The notes beneath the pieces were generated by a model that ran no database searches, was not told the DNA's origin, and worked only from the letters and a program-made list of their open reading frames with translations. The position numbers and the translations under genes are program-made. From positions 124,001-188,000 of the forward strand of contig JAJFGB010000010.1 in NCBI GenBank assembly GCA_021776335.1: a DNA stretch of 64,000 nucleotides, written 5' to 3'. How positions within the stretch are numbered: the first letter of the stretch is position 1; every line of letters begins with the position of its first letter. Shown in pieces: positions 1 to 9,289 of this stretch. Origin of the DNA: Hyphococcus sp. (lineage in GTDB: Bacteria > Pseudomonadota > Alphaproteobacteria > Caulobacterales > Parvularculaceae).

Positions 1-1
1 C

Positions 2-643
2 GACGGCAAACTTATCTGGCGAGAGGGCGCCGCCGACAGTCTCAACGAAGAAGTATTACGGCCGGCCGATAATCCGTTTGACTCGGAAGGCGGCCTGAAA
101 GTGCTTGACGGCAATCTCGGGCGCGCGGTCATAAAAATCTCCGCAGTTGCGCCAGACCATCGCGTGGTTGAAGCCCCCGCTAAAATCTTCCACGATCAGA
201 ATGACTTTCTCGCCGCTTTCAAGAACAACGAACTCGATATGGACTTTATCGCCGTGGTGCGGTTTCAGGGGCCAAGGGCGAATGGCATGCCCGAACTCCA
301 CAAACTCTCACCCGCTCTCGCATCGCTTCAGGCGCGCGGGCGAAAAGTCGCGCTCGTCACAGATGGGCGCATGTCTGGCGCCTCGGGAAAGACCCCGGCA
401 GCGATACATTTAACCCCGGAAGCAGCCGCTGGCGGACCGATCGCGCGCCTTCAGGATGGCGACATCATTTGTCTCGACAGCTTAACCGGCGCCTTGACGG
501 TCAAAATCGATGCCGGCGCCTTTGCCGTGCGCAAAGCGGCGACATACGCAAATACCGACACTGGCCTTGGGCGAGAACTCTTTGCGCCCATGCGCCGTGC
601 CGTTGGAACCGCCGAACGGGGCGCCAGCATTTTCTGGATGTAA
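2..643 (+). CDS. edd: Phosphogluconate dehydratase, C-terminal part (cut by window edge)
   Basis: This is the last 213 residues of 6-phosphogluconate dehydratase, which makes 2-keto-3-deoxy-6-phosphogluconate (KDPG) in the Entner-Doudoroff pathway. The visible part has the IlvD/Edd-family C-terminal barrel signature around [11 protein letters not shown], close to the end, and the upstream segment with [11 protein letters not shown]. The frame is open from base 2, so the N-terminal half and the Fe-S cluster cysteines lie outside the window. The next gene, eda, starts 13 bases downstream, which is the usual edd-eda operon order. Homology to Edd rather than to IlvD is inferred from this pairing and from the overall sequence. 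Confidence 0.93.
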   Translation, partial: DGKLIWREGAADSLNEEVLRPADNPFDSEGGLKVLDGNLGRAVIKISAVAPDHRVVEAPAKIFHDQNDFLAAFKNNELDMDFIAVVRFQGPRANGMPELHKLSPALASLQARGRKVALVTDGRMSGASGKTPAAIHLTPEAAAGGPIARLQDGDIICLDSLTGALTVKIDAGAFAVRKAATYANTDTGLGRELFAPMRRAVGTAERGASIFWM

Positions 644-656
644 AAGCGTTAGTCTT

Positions 657-1289
657 ATGCAAATCATTGATATCTTAAAAGCCGGCCCGGTTATGCCAGT
701 GCTTCGCATTGAAAAGCTTGAAGATGCCGTGCCGCTTGCCAGTGCGCTTGTTGAGGGCGGCATCAACGTTCTTGAAATCACCCTGCGCACGCCCATCGCT
801 TTAGAGGCTATTCAACTGATCGCAGAGGAAGTCGAAGACGCCGTGGTCGGCGTCGGCACCGTTTTAAATTCGGACGACCTTAAGCGCGCAGCCGACGCCG
901 GCGCTGTTTTCGCGGTCAGCCCGGGCTTGACGGATGCACTCGCGCAGACAGCAGCAGGAGAGCATGCGTTCCTGCCCCTCCTGCCCGGCGTTTCGACTTC
1001 TTCCGAACTGATGCGCGCATGCGACGCCGGTTTCAGCCATTTTAAATTTTTCCCGGCGGATGCTGCCGGCGGCAGAGCCATGCTGAAATCCCTCTACGGT
1101 CCGTTTGCAGACTGTGTTTTCTGCCCGACCGGCGGAGTCACGGTTGAAACGGCGCCGGACTATCTCGCGCTGCCGAATGTGGCATGCGTTGGCGGCACCT
1201 GGCTCGCCCCGGCGGATGCAATCGCTGACAAAGACTGGGCTCATATTCGAAGCCTCGCCCAAGTCGCGGCAGGACTGACGCCACGATAG
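657..1289 (+). CDS. eda: KDPG aldolase (2-keto-3-deoxy-6-phosphogluconate aldolase)
   Basis: This 210-residue class I aldolase splits KDPG into pyruvate and glyceraldehyde-3-phosphate, the second Entner-Doudoroff step. The Schiff-base lysine is Lys130 in FKFFPA; the active-site glutamate and arginine are Glu40 and Arg44 in LEITLRT. The length matches the family. The frame is open further upstream inside edd, but the ATG at 657 gives a start (MQIIDIL) that fits the family and lies just after the edd stop, so I chose it. It is probably co-transcribed with edd. Confidence 0.95.
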   Translation: MQIIDILKAGPVMPVLRIEKLEDAVPLASALVEGGINVLEITLRTPIALEAIQLIAEEVEDAVVGVGTVLNSDDLKRAADAGAVFAVSPGLTDALAQTAAGEHAFLPLLPGVSTSSELMRACDAGFSHFKFFPADAAGGRAMLKSLYGPFADCVFCPTGGVTVETAPDYLALPNVACVGGTWLAPADAIADKDWAHIRSLAQVAAGLTPR

Positions 1290-1330
1290 ATAAAAATGAC
1301 GATAAAACACTCTGTGAACGAGGTATGGAC

Positions 1331-3997
1331 ATGAAACTGCAAAAATTGACCGGATTATTGATGGCGCTGTCCGTTGCTGCCTGCGGCGGCGATAAAACAC
1401 AGTCCACAAGTGATGCGGCGCCCGACCATCATCGGCAAAACACAATCGACAGATTGGCCTCAACGCTCGGTGTTCATTACGAAGTCTTGCACAATAAAAG
1501 CGACGCGCCCTGCACGCTGCCCGACGGCCGGGAATATACTGACGGCCCGTGTTACGAAGGCAAAATCACACTGCAAGCGGACCAAGATATTCCGAGCGAC
1601 GGCTGGGCAATCTATTACAGCCAGGTCGAACCGCTTTTCAGTTTCGCATCAGACGCATTTGAGATTGAGCGTCTCAATGGCGACTTGCATCAGATAACGC
1701 CGATAGCAGGTTTTAGTGGTTTCAATGCCGGTGAAGAGCAGGTCATTTTTTTTATCGCACAGGGCCAAGTGCTCACCGAAGCAAAATTATTGCCAAACTA
1801 CTATGCAGCCGCTGACGGCGCCGAGCCCAAAATAATCGACAGCACCAAGTTTTCCATCAACCCCGAGACGGGCTTAACAGCGCGGCCCTATATTGCATCC
1901 CTTCATGATGTAGAAAAACATTTCCGCTTCGGCCCCGGTGACGCAACACCGCTCGCCACTGCCGCATTCCTTTTCGCGGCCAATCAGGGCGCCCAGAAAG
2001 CCCCGCCGGAAATCATCGACGCGGCAATCATACCAACACCTGCTTCAGTGACACCAGGGCGCACCGGAGAGCGATTTGATTTCACACAAGGCATCACCAT
2101 CAAGCATGATAACGTCGCCCGAACTGATATTGATGCGCCGCTCAGCCGCCTCGCCATGCTTGGTGTCAAGGAAACGCCAAATGGGGCGTCCGTCTCGATA
2201 GCAATCAATGCTGACAGCTCGAAACCCTCCGGCGCCTATAGTTTAGCAATTTCAAAAGGCGCCGTTGGAATCATTGGCGCCGATGCAGCAGGCGCCGCTT
2301 ACGGGCTTTACTCCCTCGCCTCTTTGATCACGCCGGGACAACCCGACATTCCCGCCCTCAACGTCAACGATGCGCCGCGCTATCAATTTCGTGGCATGCA
2401 TGTGGATACTGCGCGAAATTTTCATTCCAAAGATACAATTCTGAAGCTGATGGATCAGATGGCGGCCTACAAGCTGAACAAACTTCATCTGCACCTCGCT
2501 GACGATGAAGGCTGGCGCCTGGAAATCCCTGGCCTGCCGGAACTCACCGACATCGGATCAAAACGTTGCCATGATCTTCAGGAGGACAAATGCATTATGC
2601 CCTCTCTGGGCAGTGGTCCTGTTGGCGATGCTCCAGTCAACGGCTACCTTTCTGTTGCGGAATATTCGGAAATTCTGAAAGCCGCCAGCGCGCGCCATAT
2701 TCAAGTCATTCCATCACTGGATATGCCCGGTCACGCGCGCGCCGCCGTCAAATCCATGGAAGCGCGCTACAGAAAACTCGCGTCTGAAGGGCATGAGGCA
2801 GAAGCACGGGAATTTCTTCTGACCGATCCGGACGACGACACGGCTTATCAAAGTATCCAGTTTTATAACGACAACACCATTAATCCATGCATGGAGTCTT
2901 CCTATGCCTTTATTGTCAAAGTCATCGACGAAGTCAGCGAAATTCATGCGCGCGCGGGTCAGCCGCTAACGCGTTATCACATCGGCGCTGACGAAACCGG
3001 CGGCGCCTGGAAAGACTCGCCCATCTGCAAAGCCTTTCTGGCCGACAATGCGTATGGGGTCTCATCGATTGACGAGCTTGGCGCTTATTTCATTGAGCGC
3101 GTCGCGGCAATTCTTGACGAACGCGGGATCGAGACTGCGGGCTGGAGCGACGGCATCGGTCATACAGATAAAGAAAACATGCCTGCCATAGTGCAATCCA
3201 ATATCTGGAGCACCATCTCCGGCGCCGGTTCCGCCATAGCCCATGAACAAGCGAATAAGGGCTTTGAGGTCGTCCTCTCCCCGCCCGATGTTTTGTATTT
3301 TGATTTTCCCCATGAAGCCGACCCAAAAGAAGGCGGCTACTATTGGGCAACCCGGCGCACCAATACGCGTAAAGTTTTCGAATTCATGCCAGACAATCTG
3401 CCTATCCACGCAGAGTTTTGGAGCAACGCGCGGGAACAGTTTTTTGAAACTAACGATACGCTGCAGATCAACGACAACGGCGCAGTCACAAGCAGTCCTC
3501 TTAAAGGCGGCGCGCGCTTTGCGGGCATCCAAGGCCAAATCTGGAGCGAAACGGTAGCGTCACAAGCCGTGCTGGAATATCAAACCTTTCCGCGATTGAT
3601 CGCGCTGGCCGAGCGCGCCTGGCGCCGCGCCGATTGGGAAGTTCCCTATAATTCGGCGGGCGCTATCTATAATCGGGACACCAACATTTTTACCGATGAT
3701 CTGCGCACCGCCCGTGACAGCGACTGGGTGCGCTTTGCATCAGTCCTGGCGAGCAAAGAATTTTCAAAACTTGATCGCGCGGGCATCGCCTATCGCATTC
3801 CCACGGTCGGCGCCAAAATTGAGAACGGCGTCCTCGACGCCAACATAATTTTTCCAGGTCTCGACATTGAATTCCGTGAAGTCGGTGAGGACTGGCGTCC
3901 ATTTACGCCCGGAACGAACGTCAGTGGACCGGTTGATATCCGCGCCATCGGCCCGGATGGGATCCGCAAAGGACGAAGCCTTTGGGTCGAGCCGTAA
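1331..3997 (+). CDS. Beta-N-acetylhexosaminidase lipoprotein (GH20 family)
   Basis: This 888-residue enzyme should remove terminal N-acetylglucosamine from chitin fragments or other glycans at the cell surface or in the periplasm. The N-terminus is a lipoprotein signal ending in the lipobox SVAAC. The GH20 barrel starts near YQFRGMHVDTARNF, and the catalytic Asp-Glu pair is D554-E555 in HIGADETGG. An N-terminal carbohydrate-binding-type region (about residues 50-200) and a short C-terminal domain flank it, as in bacterial chitobiases. ATG 1331 is preferred over ATG 1325 because the purine-rich CGAGG at 1319-1323 is well spaced only for 1331. Placement after edd-eda suggests a link to amino-sugar or glucose use. 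Confidence 0.92.
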   Translation: MKLQKLTGLLMALSVAACGGDKTQSTSDAAPDHHRQNTIDRLASTLGVHYEVLHNKSDAPCTLPDGREYTDGPCYEGKITLQADQDIPSDGWAIYYSQVEPLFSFASDAFEIERLNGDLHQITPIAGFSGFNAGEEQVIFFIAQGQVLTEAKLLPNYYAAADGAEPKIIDSTKFSINPETGLTARPYIASLHDVEKHFRFGPGDATPLATAAFLFAANQGAQKAPPEIIDAAIIPTPASVTPGRTGERFDFTQGITIKHDNVARTDIDAPLSRLAMLGVKETPNGASVSIAINADSSKPSGAYSLAISKGAVGIIGADAAGAAYGLYSLASLITPGQPDIPALNVNDAPRYQFRGMHVDTARNFHSKDTILKLMDQMAAYKLNKLHLHLADDEGWRLEIPGLPELTDIGSKRCHDLQEDKCIMPSLGSGPVGDAPVNGYLSVAEYSEILKAASARHIQVIPSLDMPGHARAAVKSMEARYRKLASEGHEAEAREFLLTDPDDDTAYQSIQFYNDNTINPCMESSYAFIVKVIDEVSEIHARAGQPLTRYHIGADETGGAWKDSPICKAFLADNAYGVSSIDELGAYFIERVAAILDERGIETAGWSDGIGHTDKENMPAIVQSNIWSTISGAGSAIAHEQANKGFEVVLSPPDVLYFDFPHEADPKEGGYYWATRRTNTRKVFEFMPDNLPIHAEFWSNAREQFFETNDTLQINDNGAVTSSPLKGGARFAGIQGQIWSETVASQAVLEYQTFPRLIALAERAWRRADWEVPYNSAGAIYNRDTNIFTDDLRTARDSDWVRFASVLASKEFSKLDRAGIAYRIPTVGAKIENGVLDANIIFPGLDIEFREVGEDWRPFTPGTNVSGPVDIRAIGPDGIRKGRSLWVEP

Positions 3998-4020
3998 TCC
4001 CAGTTCGGCTTATTGTTCAT

Positions 4021-4581
4021 CTATGATTTGCGCGTCGCCTTATAAGCAAATGCACGCACGCGGCAAGACCTTCCATCCTCCGGGCAGTAATCTTGTTCAT
4101 ATTCGAAACTGTCATCAGTTATATTGATGTATCGGCCACGGACTACGCCAGGCCGCCCACCAAACAATTCACCGCGTGTTTCAAAAACAAGACCGTCAAC
4201 GGAATTCACCTGGTCTATCATTTTCCTGTTGCCAAGAGAGTTATTTGAAATCGCTGCAAGCACATCAGAATTCGGCTTAACTGTATAAAGTGTCATTGCC
4301 GCAAATAAGCCGATGCTGTTTCCTTCATATGGAAATTTACCTTCCTGAACAAAGCCAAGGCCGCCCAACACCACGCTTCCTGTCATCGTTGCTGTGGACT
4401 GTCGATCAAGCGTTCCGTCACCATTATAAAAATATGTTGTCAGGTCCCAGCTCCCCTCAAGAAAGGAAAGCTGATCAAGAGTTTCAGATTGTGAAACGTT
4501 GTCGGCGCCTTGCGCGCGCGCGCCAATAGGTGACAACAATACCAGGGCCGCAATCACCGCTTCTTTGAAATGCAGTCTCAT
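4021..4581 (-). CDS. Small secreted protein, lipocalin-like (DUF1579-type)
   Basis: This 186-residue protein has a clear signal peptide with a cleavage site after GARAQ. The mature part begins with LSFLEGSWDL, a motif typical of DUF1579-type beta-barrel proteins, and continues with alternating beta strands. Two cysteines lie in the C-terminal CPEDGRSC. It is convergent with the GH20 gene and divergent from the AraC-type regulator. No enzymatic role is visible; the family assignment rests on the LEGSW motif, the overall strand pattern and the size. Confidence 0.72.
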   Translation of the reverse strand: MRLHFKEAVIAALVLLSPIGARAQGADNVSQSETLDQLSFLEGSWDLTTYFYNGDGTLDRQSTATMTGSVVLGGLGFVQEGKFPYEGNSIGLFAAMTLYTVKPNSDVLAAISNNSLGNRKMIDQVNSVDGLVFETRGELFGGRPGVVRGRYINITDDSFEYEQDYCPEDGRSCRVRAFAYKATRKS

Positions 4582-4863
4582 TCTTCCGATCCCTCTGTTG
4601 CTTGTTTCGCTATTTATGTTGGGTTGCTACTAACCCGCCCCGCCTGCGCACCCAACAAGACAAACCCGGGAAAAACTTGTCATTTTGTGATTTTTCTTGG
4701 AGCGACACGGCGATCATTTGATAGCCCCGGCATGTGGTCGCAAGTTTCTGTCGGCTCATCGCTAACAGTGCTTCTCTAGCGCTAATCGTCTGTATTTTTA
4801 ACGGGACATGTTGCAAGATCATTGACTGGGCGAAAACAAACCGGAATCACAAACGCGATACGT

Positions 4864-5742
4864 ATGAAACAGACGAGAGCATCATATGCTGATTTTTCTG
4901 AATTTCACATCGGTGATTCAGCAAATTCGAAAACCTATCCGCCTGGCATCGTTACATATAAAGCCCGAAATTATGAAGTCGCAGGCAGCCCCAACTGCCT
5001 TTCTCTTAAATATGTGACGCGCGGCGAGATAGTTTACGAGACCGAAGGATCGCGAATAAGCGTCGGCAGAGGTGATCTCGCAATCGTTTCTTCGACCCAA
5101 ACAATAACCGGGAAAGCATCTCAGACTCAAAACACCGAAGGCGTATCGATATTTTTTCCCGAGCAAGTCGCCGCCGGCTTCTGCACCCAATCCGACGCCT
5201 TTATGCACTCGCTCATGTGCAGAGCGCCGGCCCTGCGCGGCATGATCTCCGAGAAACTCAACCGTATCGATGCGCTCGGAAAAAGCGCAATCGCTCAGAC
5301 AAAAGCATATGAAATCGTTCTGGAACTCTGCCCTGTAGTAAATAACTACTTGTCCGATCTGTATCGGGTTTCAAACCGATTCTCGTCCAAAAAACCAAAA
5401 ACTGGACGAGATCACGCGTCACGCATGCTGGCCGCGCGTAAATTCATGTCGCAAGAACACGCCTTTGGAATGCCGGTCGCAGAAATCGCTGCGCGTTTTG
5501 GATTTACGCGGTTTCAGTTCTCACGGTTGTTTCGTTCAGCATTTGGTGAGTCCCCTGCAGATTATGTCAATCACCAAAGGATGGCAGCGGCATTTCACCG
5601 AGTGACGCGAGACTGCCAACCACTCAATGTAATCGCGGGAGAACTGGGATATGGCGACTACCCAACATTTTCAAAAGCGTTTCGTCGGTTTCACATGATT
5701 GGCCCCAGCCGAATGAGACGCGATCGCTTCGACTGCTCGTAA
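4864..5742 (+). CDS. AraC-family transcriptional regulator
   Basis: This 292-residue protein has a cupin-like N-terminal sensor (about residues 20-150) and a C-terminal AraC double helix-turn-helix. The first helix-turn-helix is at MPVAEIAARFGFTRFQFSRLF; the second is at NVIAGELGYGDYPTFSKAFRR. The inducer is unknown. ATG 4864 was chosen over a TTG at 4822, which lacks a ribosome-binding site. It is divergent from the small secreted protein gene, which is a possible target. It is the last host gene before the island; its stop lies 68 bases from the island's left attachment site. Confidence 0.88.
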   Translation: MKQTRASYADFSEFHIGDSANSKTYPPGIVTYKARNYEVAGSPNCLSLKYVTRGEIVYETEGSRISVGRGDLAIVSSTQTITGKASQTQNTEGVSIFFPEQVAAGFCTQSDAFMHSLMCRAPALRGMISEKLNRIDALGKSAIAQTKAYEIVLELCPVVNNYLSDLYRVSNRFSSKKPKTGRDHASRMLAARKFMSQEHAFGMPVAEIAARFGFTRFQFSRLFRSAFGESPADYVNHQRMAAAFHRVTRDCQPLNVIAGELGYGDYPTFSKAFRRFHMIGPSRMRRDRFDCS

Positions 5743-5810
5743 GTTCAAACTAGAGGAGAACGGGCGGCTGGGTCTTGTCAGTTTGCCGTGCTAGCCAGTG
5801 GTATTTCGGA

Positions 5811-5870
5811 AATGGTGGAGGGGGACGGATTCGAACCATCGTACGCTGAAGCGGCCAGATTTACAGTCTG
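5811..5870 (-). repeat. Left attachment site: remnant of tRNA-Tyr 3' part
   Basis: These 60 bases repeat 45671-45730 with mismatches only at 5826 and 5847. They hold the 3' part of a tRNA-Tyr gene, from the anticodon loop through the encoded CCA, on the minus strand. The 5' half is missing: identity stops abruptly at 5870. This is the footprint left by integration into a tRNA 3' end and marks the distal end of the island. Confidence 0.92.
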
Positions 5871-5980
5871 AGGATAGGCGTCCAGCGCCGTCCTAGGCGA
5901 TACAAATTTATGATACTTTTCAAAGAGTTAGATTGATCAGTGTCCAGGTGTATCCGCGCAAATCCAGCCCAAGCCAGCAG

Positions 5981-6002
5981 AAAAATGTACCAAAAATGTA
6001 CC
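5981..6002. promoter_or_regulatory. Tandem 11-mer, likely integrase arm-binding sites (left end)
   Basis: AAAAATGTACC occurs twice in perfect tandem here, 110 bases inside the left attachment site. The same motif, again as a tandem pair with one variant copy, lies inside the right end at 45570-45589. Short direct repeats near both ends of a tRNA-borne element are the usual layout of integrase arm sites. The role is inferred from position and sequence. Confidence 0.65.
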
Positions 6003-6093
6003 AAAAAAATGATGGCTCTGGGTCGCTTCTGCAGCAGCTGAGTTTCCAAAGCGATACGGAGCAGAAAAGCCGACACGACAGCGTGTCTGCGCA

Positions 6094-8124
6094 CTAATTG
6101 TGCAGGATGCCAAATACGTCTGTGATGCCATCACCATTGAAATCGCCGGTTCGGAGATTGTCTTTTGTGTAGCCCGATCTTTTGATGTCATGCCAATTGC
6201 TTCTGGCGCCAAATGATACGTTCCAAAAGCTTCCGTCGGGATACAGAACGTCTGTCAAGCCATCCGGTCTACGGTCGGTGGGGCTCGTTCCGAATTCTCC
6301 CAGTAGTACATTGTCGACGGTAGTTCCTGAAGATGTGTTGATCGTGTGCCAGTTGGACGTTCCGCCATACGAGACTTTCCATTGGCTTCCGGTAAAATAG
6401 ATCACGTCCAGCTTATCATCTGGCATATTGTTGGACTGATCTGTTCCGAATTCCCCAACAGCGAATTGATTGGCGGTGTGTCCTGAAGTGTTTGTCGGAT
6501 TCCAGCTGGCGTCATCTCCAAACGGGAAATACCAATTTCCGTCGGTCGTCAATAGTATCTCGGTTCGGTATCCGCCATTGAAGTTCCCAATTAGAAGTTG
6601 ATGGTTCCGGTAACTGGCCTTCATCAAGCGTGCCCAGCTACTACGCCCGCCAAACGATACTTTCCATTTGTTACCGTCCGCATAAAATACGTCTGTCGTT
6701 GTTGTTTTAGTAGCGTCACTATCGCTGGCAGTACCGAACTGACCAAATTTGAGGCGCGATGTTTTTTTCCGGCAGTTGCTACAAATTACTTCCCAGTTGG
6801 CTGTCGCGCTGTGGGAGACCTTCCAGTCATTTCCGTTGGCGTAAAATACGTCCGTGACGCCATCCGGCGCCGAGTCAGTTGAACTCGTGCCAAAATCTCC
6901 GAATGCCAATTTCTTTAGAGGAATTTTCGATGTGCTCCGATATTCCCAGTCATGCTCTCCTCCGAAAGAAACGTACCAGGGAGAGAAATCTGTAATATTA
7001 TCTTTTACAACTAGATTTTTTGGCGATACCCAGACTCTACGCGGATTATCTGTCTGAAGAACAGCCTTGTCTTCAGAGCTGTGGGCGAAGTAGTTGTTGG
7101 CCACCGTTGAAATTTCGAGTGGCCGGCCTCGTATCCCCACAGCAACTTGTGCTTTGTTAAGAAAGACGTTGTTAGTTATGGTGACCTTGTTTCCAGCATA
7201 CGGACCATATCTTCTGTCGTCATTTAGCTCTGGATCGTCATATCTCTCCCATTCACCATGCATATCAAAACTAGAGTCGGTTCCGTGCGAGAGGATCAAA
7301 TTTCCATCGGCGTGATAGTATTGGTACTTGTCACCGGTCCCCGTAATGTCGTGCCTGTTATGGTCGAACGTATTGCCTGATATCTCAGCGTAACAGTAGC
7401 GAATCGCGCCGTTGTCATTTTCCCCCGTTCCTTCGATCATCACGCCGTACCCGTTCCCATACAGTCGATTATGGTGAATAAAGTTGCTGACGACAGTTGC
7501 GCGCCCAGCGACGCCGGCAACCGATATTGCGCCGTAGCTCCAACCTGAGAGTTCATTATTGCGAACTTCTATCCAGCTGTTCTCGCCGGTTGCTCTGATG
7601 CCGTAAAATCGCGTGCGCTTATAGCTGTTGCTACTTCTAATATAGTTTCGTCTATCAATATCTGGCGCCGGTCCTTCTAGTCTAAGGCCCTCGAATATGA
7701 CTTTTGAAGCGGATATCTGGAATAGAGTCTTCTCTTGGTTCGTAACAATCTCGATAAGTCCGGGTGTCTTTCGGTCAACATATATCCTGGCACCTTGTGA
7801 TGTAACATCGTTCGCCAGCTTCTCGCCCCGATCACTCTGAATAGTGATATTCTTCTCTATTCTGATTCCCTCTTTGGAAACGAATGCGCTTACATCGTAC
7901 TCATATTTCGAATCCAGGATTATGATGTCATTTTCTGAGGCCTGATTTATTATTGCCGCCGCCAATTCCTGGCCATTCACAACCGGATCGTTGCCGGCTG
8001 ACACATAAATGTTCGCCGCCTTCGACGTTCCCGGCGTTAGGGAAAACATCAAAAGGAATGCCGCTAATAGTGCAAATTCATTTCGCACAATAGTTTCCAC
8101 AATGTGTGAGCAACGGGCGTTCAT
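6094..8124 (-). CDS. Secreted right-handed beta-helix protein with C-terminal VCBS/FG-GAP-like repeats
   Basis: This 676-residue protein has a signal peptide ending near GTSKA. Residues about 35-400 are a parallel beta-helix of the kind found in polysaccharide-acting or adhesive surface proteins, with rungs such as ISGNTFDHNRHDI and VTITNNVFLNKAQV. The C-terminal 240 residues hold about six copies of a roughly 43-residue repeat with the pattern FGDFGTSSTD...DGVTDVFYANG...WKVSFGG, like FG-GAP/VCBS propeller blades. ATG 8124 has a GGAGG ten bases upstream; an earlier in-frame ATG at 8181 lacks one. Function is unknown; catalytic residues of pectate lyases were not identified. It is the leftmost cargo gene of the island. 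Confidence 0.8.
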   Translation of the reverse strand: MNARCSHIVETIVRNEFALLAAFLLMFSLTPGTSKAANIYVSAGNDPVVNGQELAAAIINQASENDIIILDSKYEYDVSAFVSKEGIRIEKNITIQSDRGEKLANDVTSQGARIYVDRKTPGLIEIVTNQEKTLFQISASKVIFEGLRLEGPAPDIDRRNYIRSSNSYKRTRFYGIRATGENSWIEVRNNELSGWSYGAISVAGVAGRATVVSNFIHHNRLYGNGYGVMIEGTGENDNGAIRYCYAEISGNTFDHNRHDITGTGDKYQYYHADGNLILSHGTDSSFDMHGEWERYDDPELNDDRRYGPYAGNKVTITNNVFLNKAQVAVGIRGRPLEISTVANNYFAHSSEDKAVLQTDNPRRVWVSPKNLVVKDNITDFSPWYVSFGGEHDWEYRSTSKIPLKKLAFGDFGTSSTDSAPDGVTDVFYANGNDWKVSHSATANWEVICSNCRKKTSRLKFGQFGTASDSDATKTTTTDVFYADGNKWKVSFGGRSSWARLMKASYRNHQLLIGNFNGGYRTEILLTTDGNWYFPFGDDASWNPTNTSGHTANQFAVGEFGTDQSNNMPDDKLDVIYFTGSQWKVSYGGTSNWHTINTSSGTTVDNVLLGEFGTSPTDRRPDGLTDVLYPDGSFWNVSFGARSNWHDIKRSGYTKDNLRTGDFNGDGITDVFGILHN

Positions 8125-8361
8125 TGATAATAAACCTCCGGTAGACGGGTCAATCCCGCTGCGGACCATCATCCACCGCAAAACTGAATCGCGGAAACCC
8201 TCTCGCCGAGTGGCCCAACAAACGGTAGCGCTTCAAAAACAGAACGATTACATCCGGTGCGCAGGACAACGTGGGGGTGGCGTAAGCACGAGACTTCCTC
8301 TTGGCTGCACGAGAATATAATGGGCAGCGACGTTCACTCAGCGCATATATATTATATGCTT

Positions 8362-8889
8362 TTACGATAGGGATAAGCAACTCGAGAACTCATCGATAAT
8401 CGACTGTACTGCAAATATTATCGGCGCCAGCCACGCCAAGGTCGCCGCCAAAAACACCAGTTTCACCGCCTGGGTTTTTCCCCATTTTTCGTCGCTAAAC
8501 AGTATCTTGCTGTTTTGTATGTCGCTAAGTTTGTTCATTCTTGTGTTTGATTTGTTGTATCCCGCATATTGAATGTGAAAAATTTGCTTCGGCCACAATT
8601 TCTTTTCGATTAGCGCCGCTCTTGAGATCAGCCAGTTACACTTTTGAATGTTGCGAAGTTCCCACCGGAAAAGTCCGACGGTGATTAAAAGCCCCACTAA
8701 AGATAATGCAACAAGGGCTCCCCCCACCGAAGAAGGCTTCGGCTCAATAAGTGTCAGTACTCCAGATCCGACAGCGGCCGCCAAGGGCACCGCCGCCAAA
8801 AGTCGAAAGCTCGTTTTATCGGTTTGCTCTATTTGCTCACATACAAGTTCGTACAATCTCATCCAATCCGGGTTTTTGTCGGATTTCAT
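8362..8889 (-). CDS. Three-pass membrane protein of unknown function (related to the protein at 18365)
   Basis: This 175-residue protein has a membrane hairpin (about residues 35-80), a soluble loop with WELRNIQ and RAALIEKKLW, and a third membrane segment near the C-terminus (LVFLAATLAWLAPIIFAV). The order hairpin, ERN-type motif, RAA-x-x-E motif and third segment recurs in the protein at 18365-19438, so the two look homologous. ATG 8889 has GGGAG six bases upstream and is preferred over ATG 8904. It is divergent from the TcB-TcC fusion gene. Architecture resembles 2TM (SLATT-like) conflict-system membrane proteins, but that is only a resemblance. Confidence 0.7.
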   Translation of the reverse strand: MKSDKNPDWMRLYELVCEQIEQTDKTSFRLLAAVPLAAAVGSGVLTLIEPKPSSVGGALVALSLVGLLITVGLFRWELRNIQKCNWLISRAALIEKKLWPKQIFHIQYAGYNKSNTRMNKLSDIQNSKILFSDEKWGKTQAVKLVFLAATLAWLAPIIFAVQSIIDEFSSCLSLS

Positions 8890-9289
8890 TTTGCACTCCC
8901 TCATGAATGTCAGACGTTCAGCTACAGATCAGTTCCGTTATTGAAACGAAGAAGAAGAAAAAGCCTCATCCAGAAAATGCAAAAATTGCAAATTTTCAAC
9001 AGCCCAATCAGCGCACCTGCCTCCCTCAACATCACAGACAGCCCGATCATGAGTCCGCTCGACGGCGCCGCGACAGCATACTAACCGCTGCATTTATTGG
9101 CATTTTTCGCAGCGTTCTAAACTTCTTGATTATTTTCTCGTTTATAGCATACTTAGGCGTTCTACTTGTAATTGTATTGGCTTGGACACAGTTGCGGCGC
9201 TCGTCAGCACGCCGCCATCTCCAATTGCGTCTGCATTCTGATTTTTCGCTAGGACCTCGTCACGGATATCTGTCACGCTGAGGTGATTG
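8890..9289. other. Intergenic: divergent leader between membrane protein and TcB-TcC gene
   Basis: The interval separates two divergent genes and should hold both promoters. A 124-codon frame from 8907 to 9281 (+) contains a possible membrane segment, but it has no ribosome-binding site and its first half is basic and low in complexity, so I did not call it. No inverted repeat was recognised. Confidence 0.4.

Noticed and set aside
5861-6212. Minus-strand frames at the left end of the island
   Set aside because: They run through the tRNA remnant and arm sites and have no ribosome-binding site.
8907-9281. 124-codon plus-strand frame with a hydrophobic stretch
   Set aside because: No ribosome-binding site; the first half is basic low-complexity sequence, and it fills a divergent promoter region.
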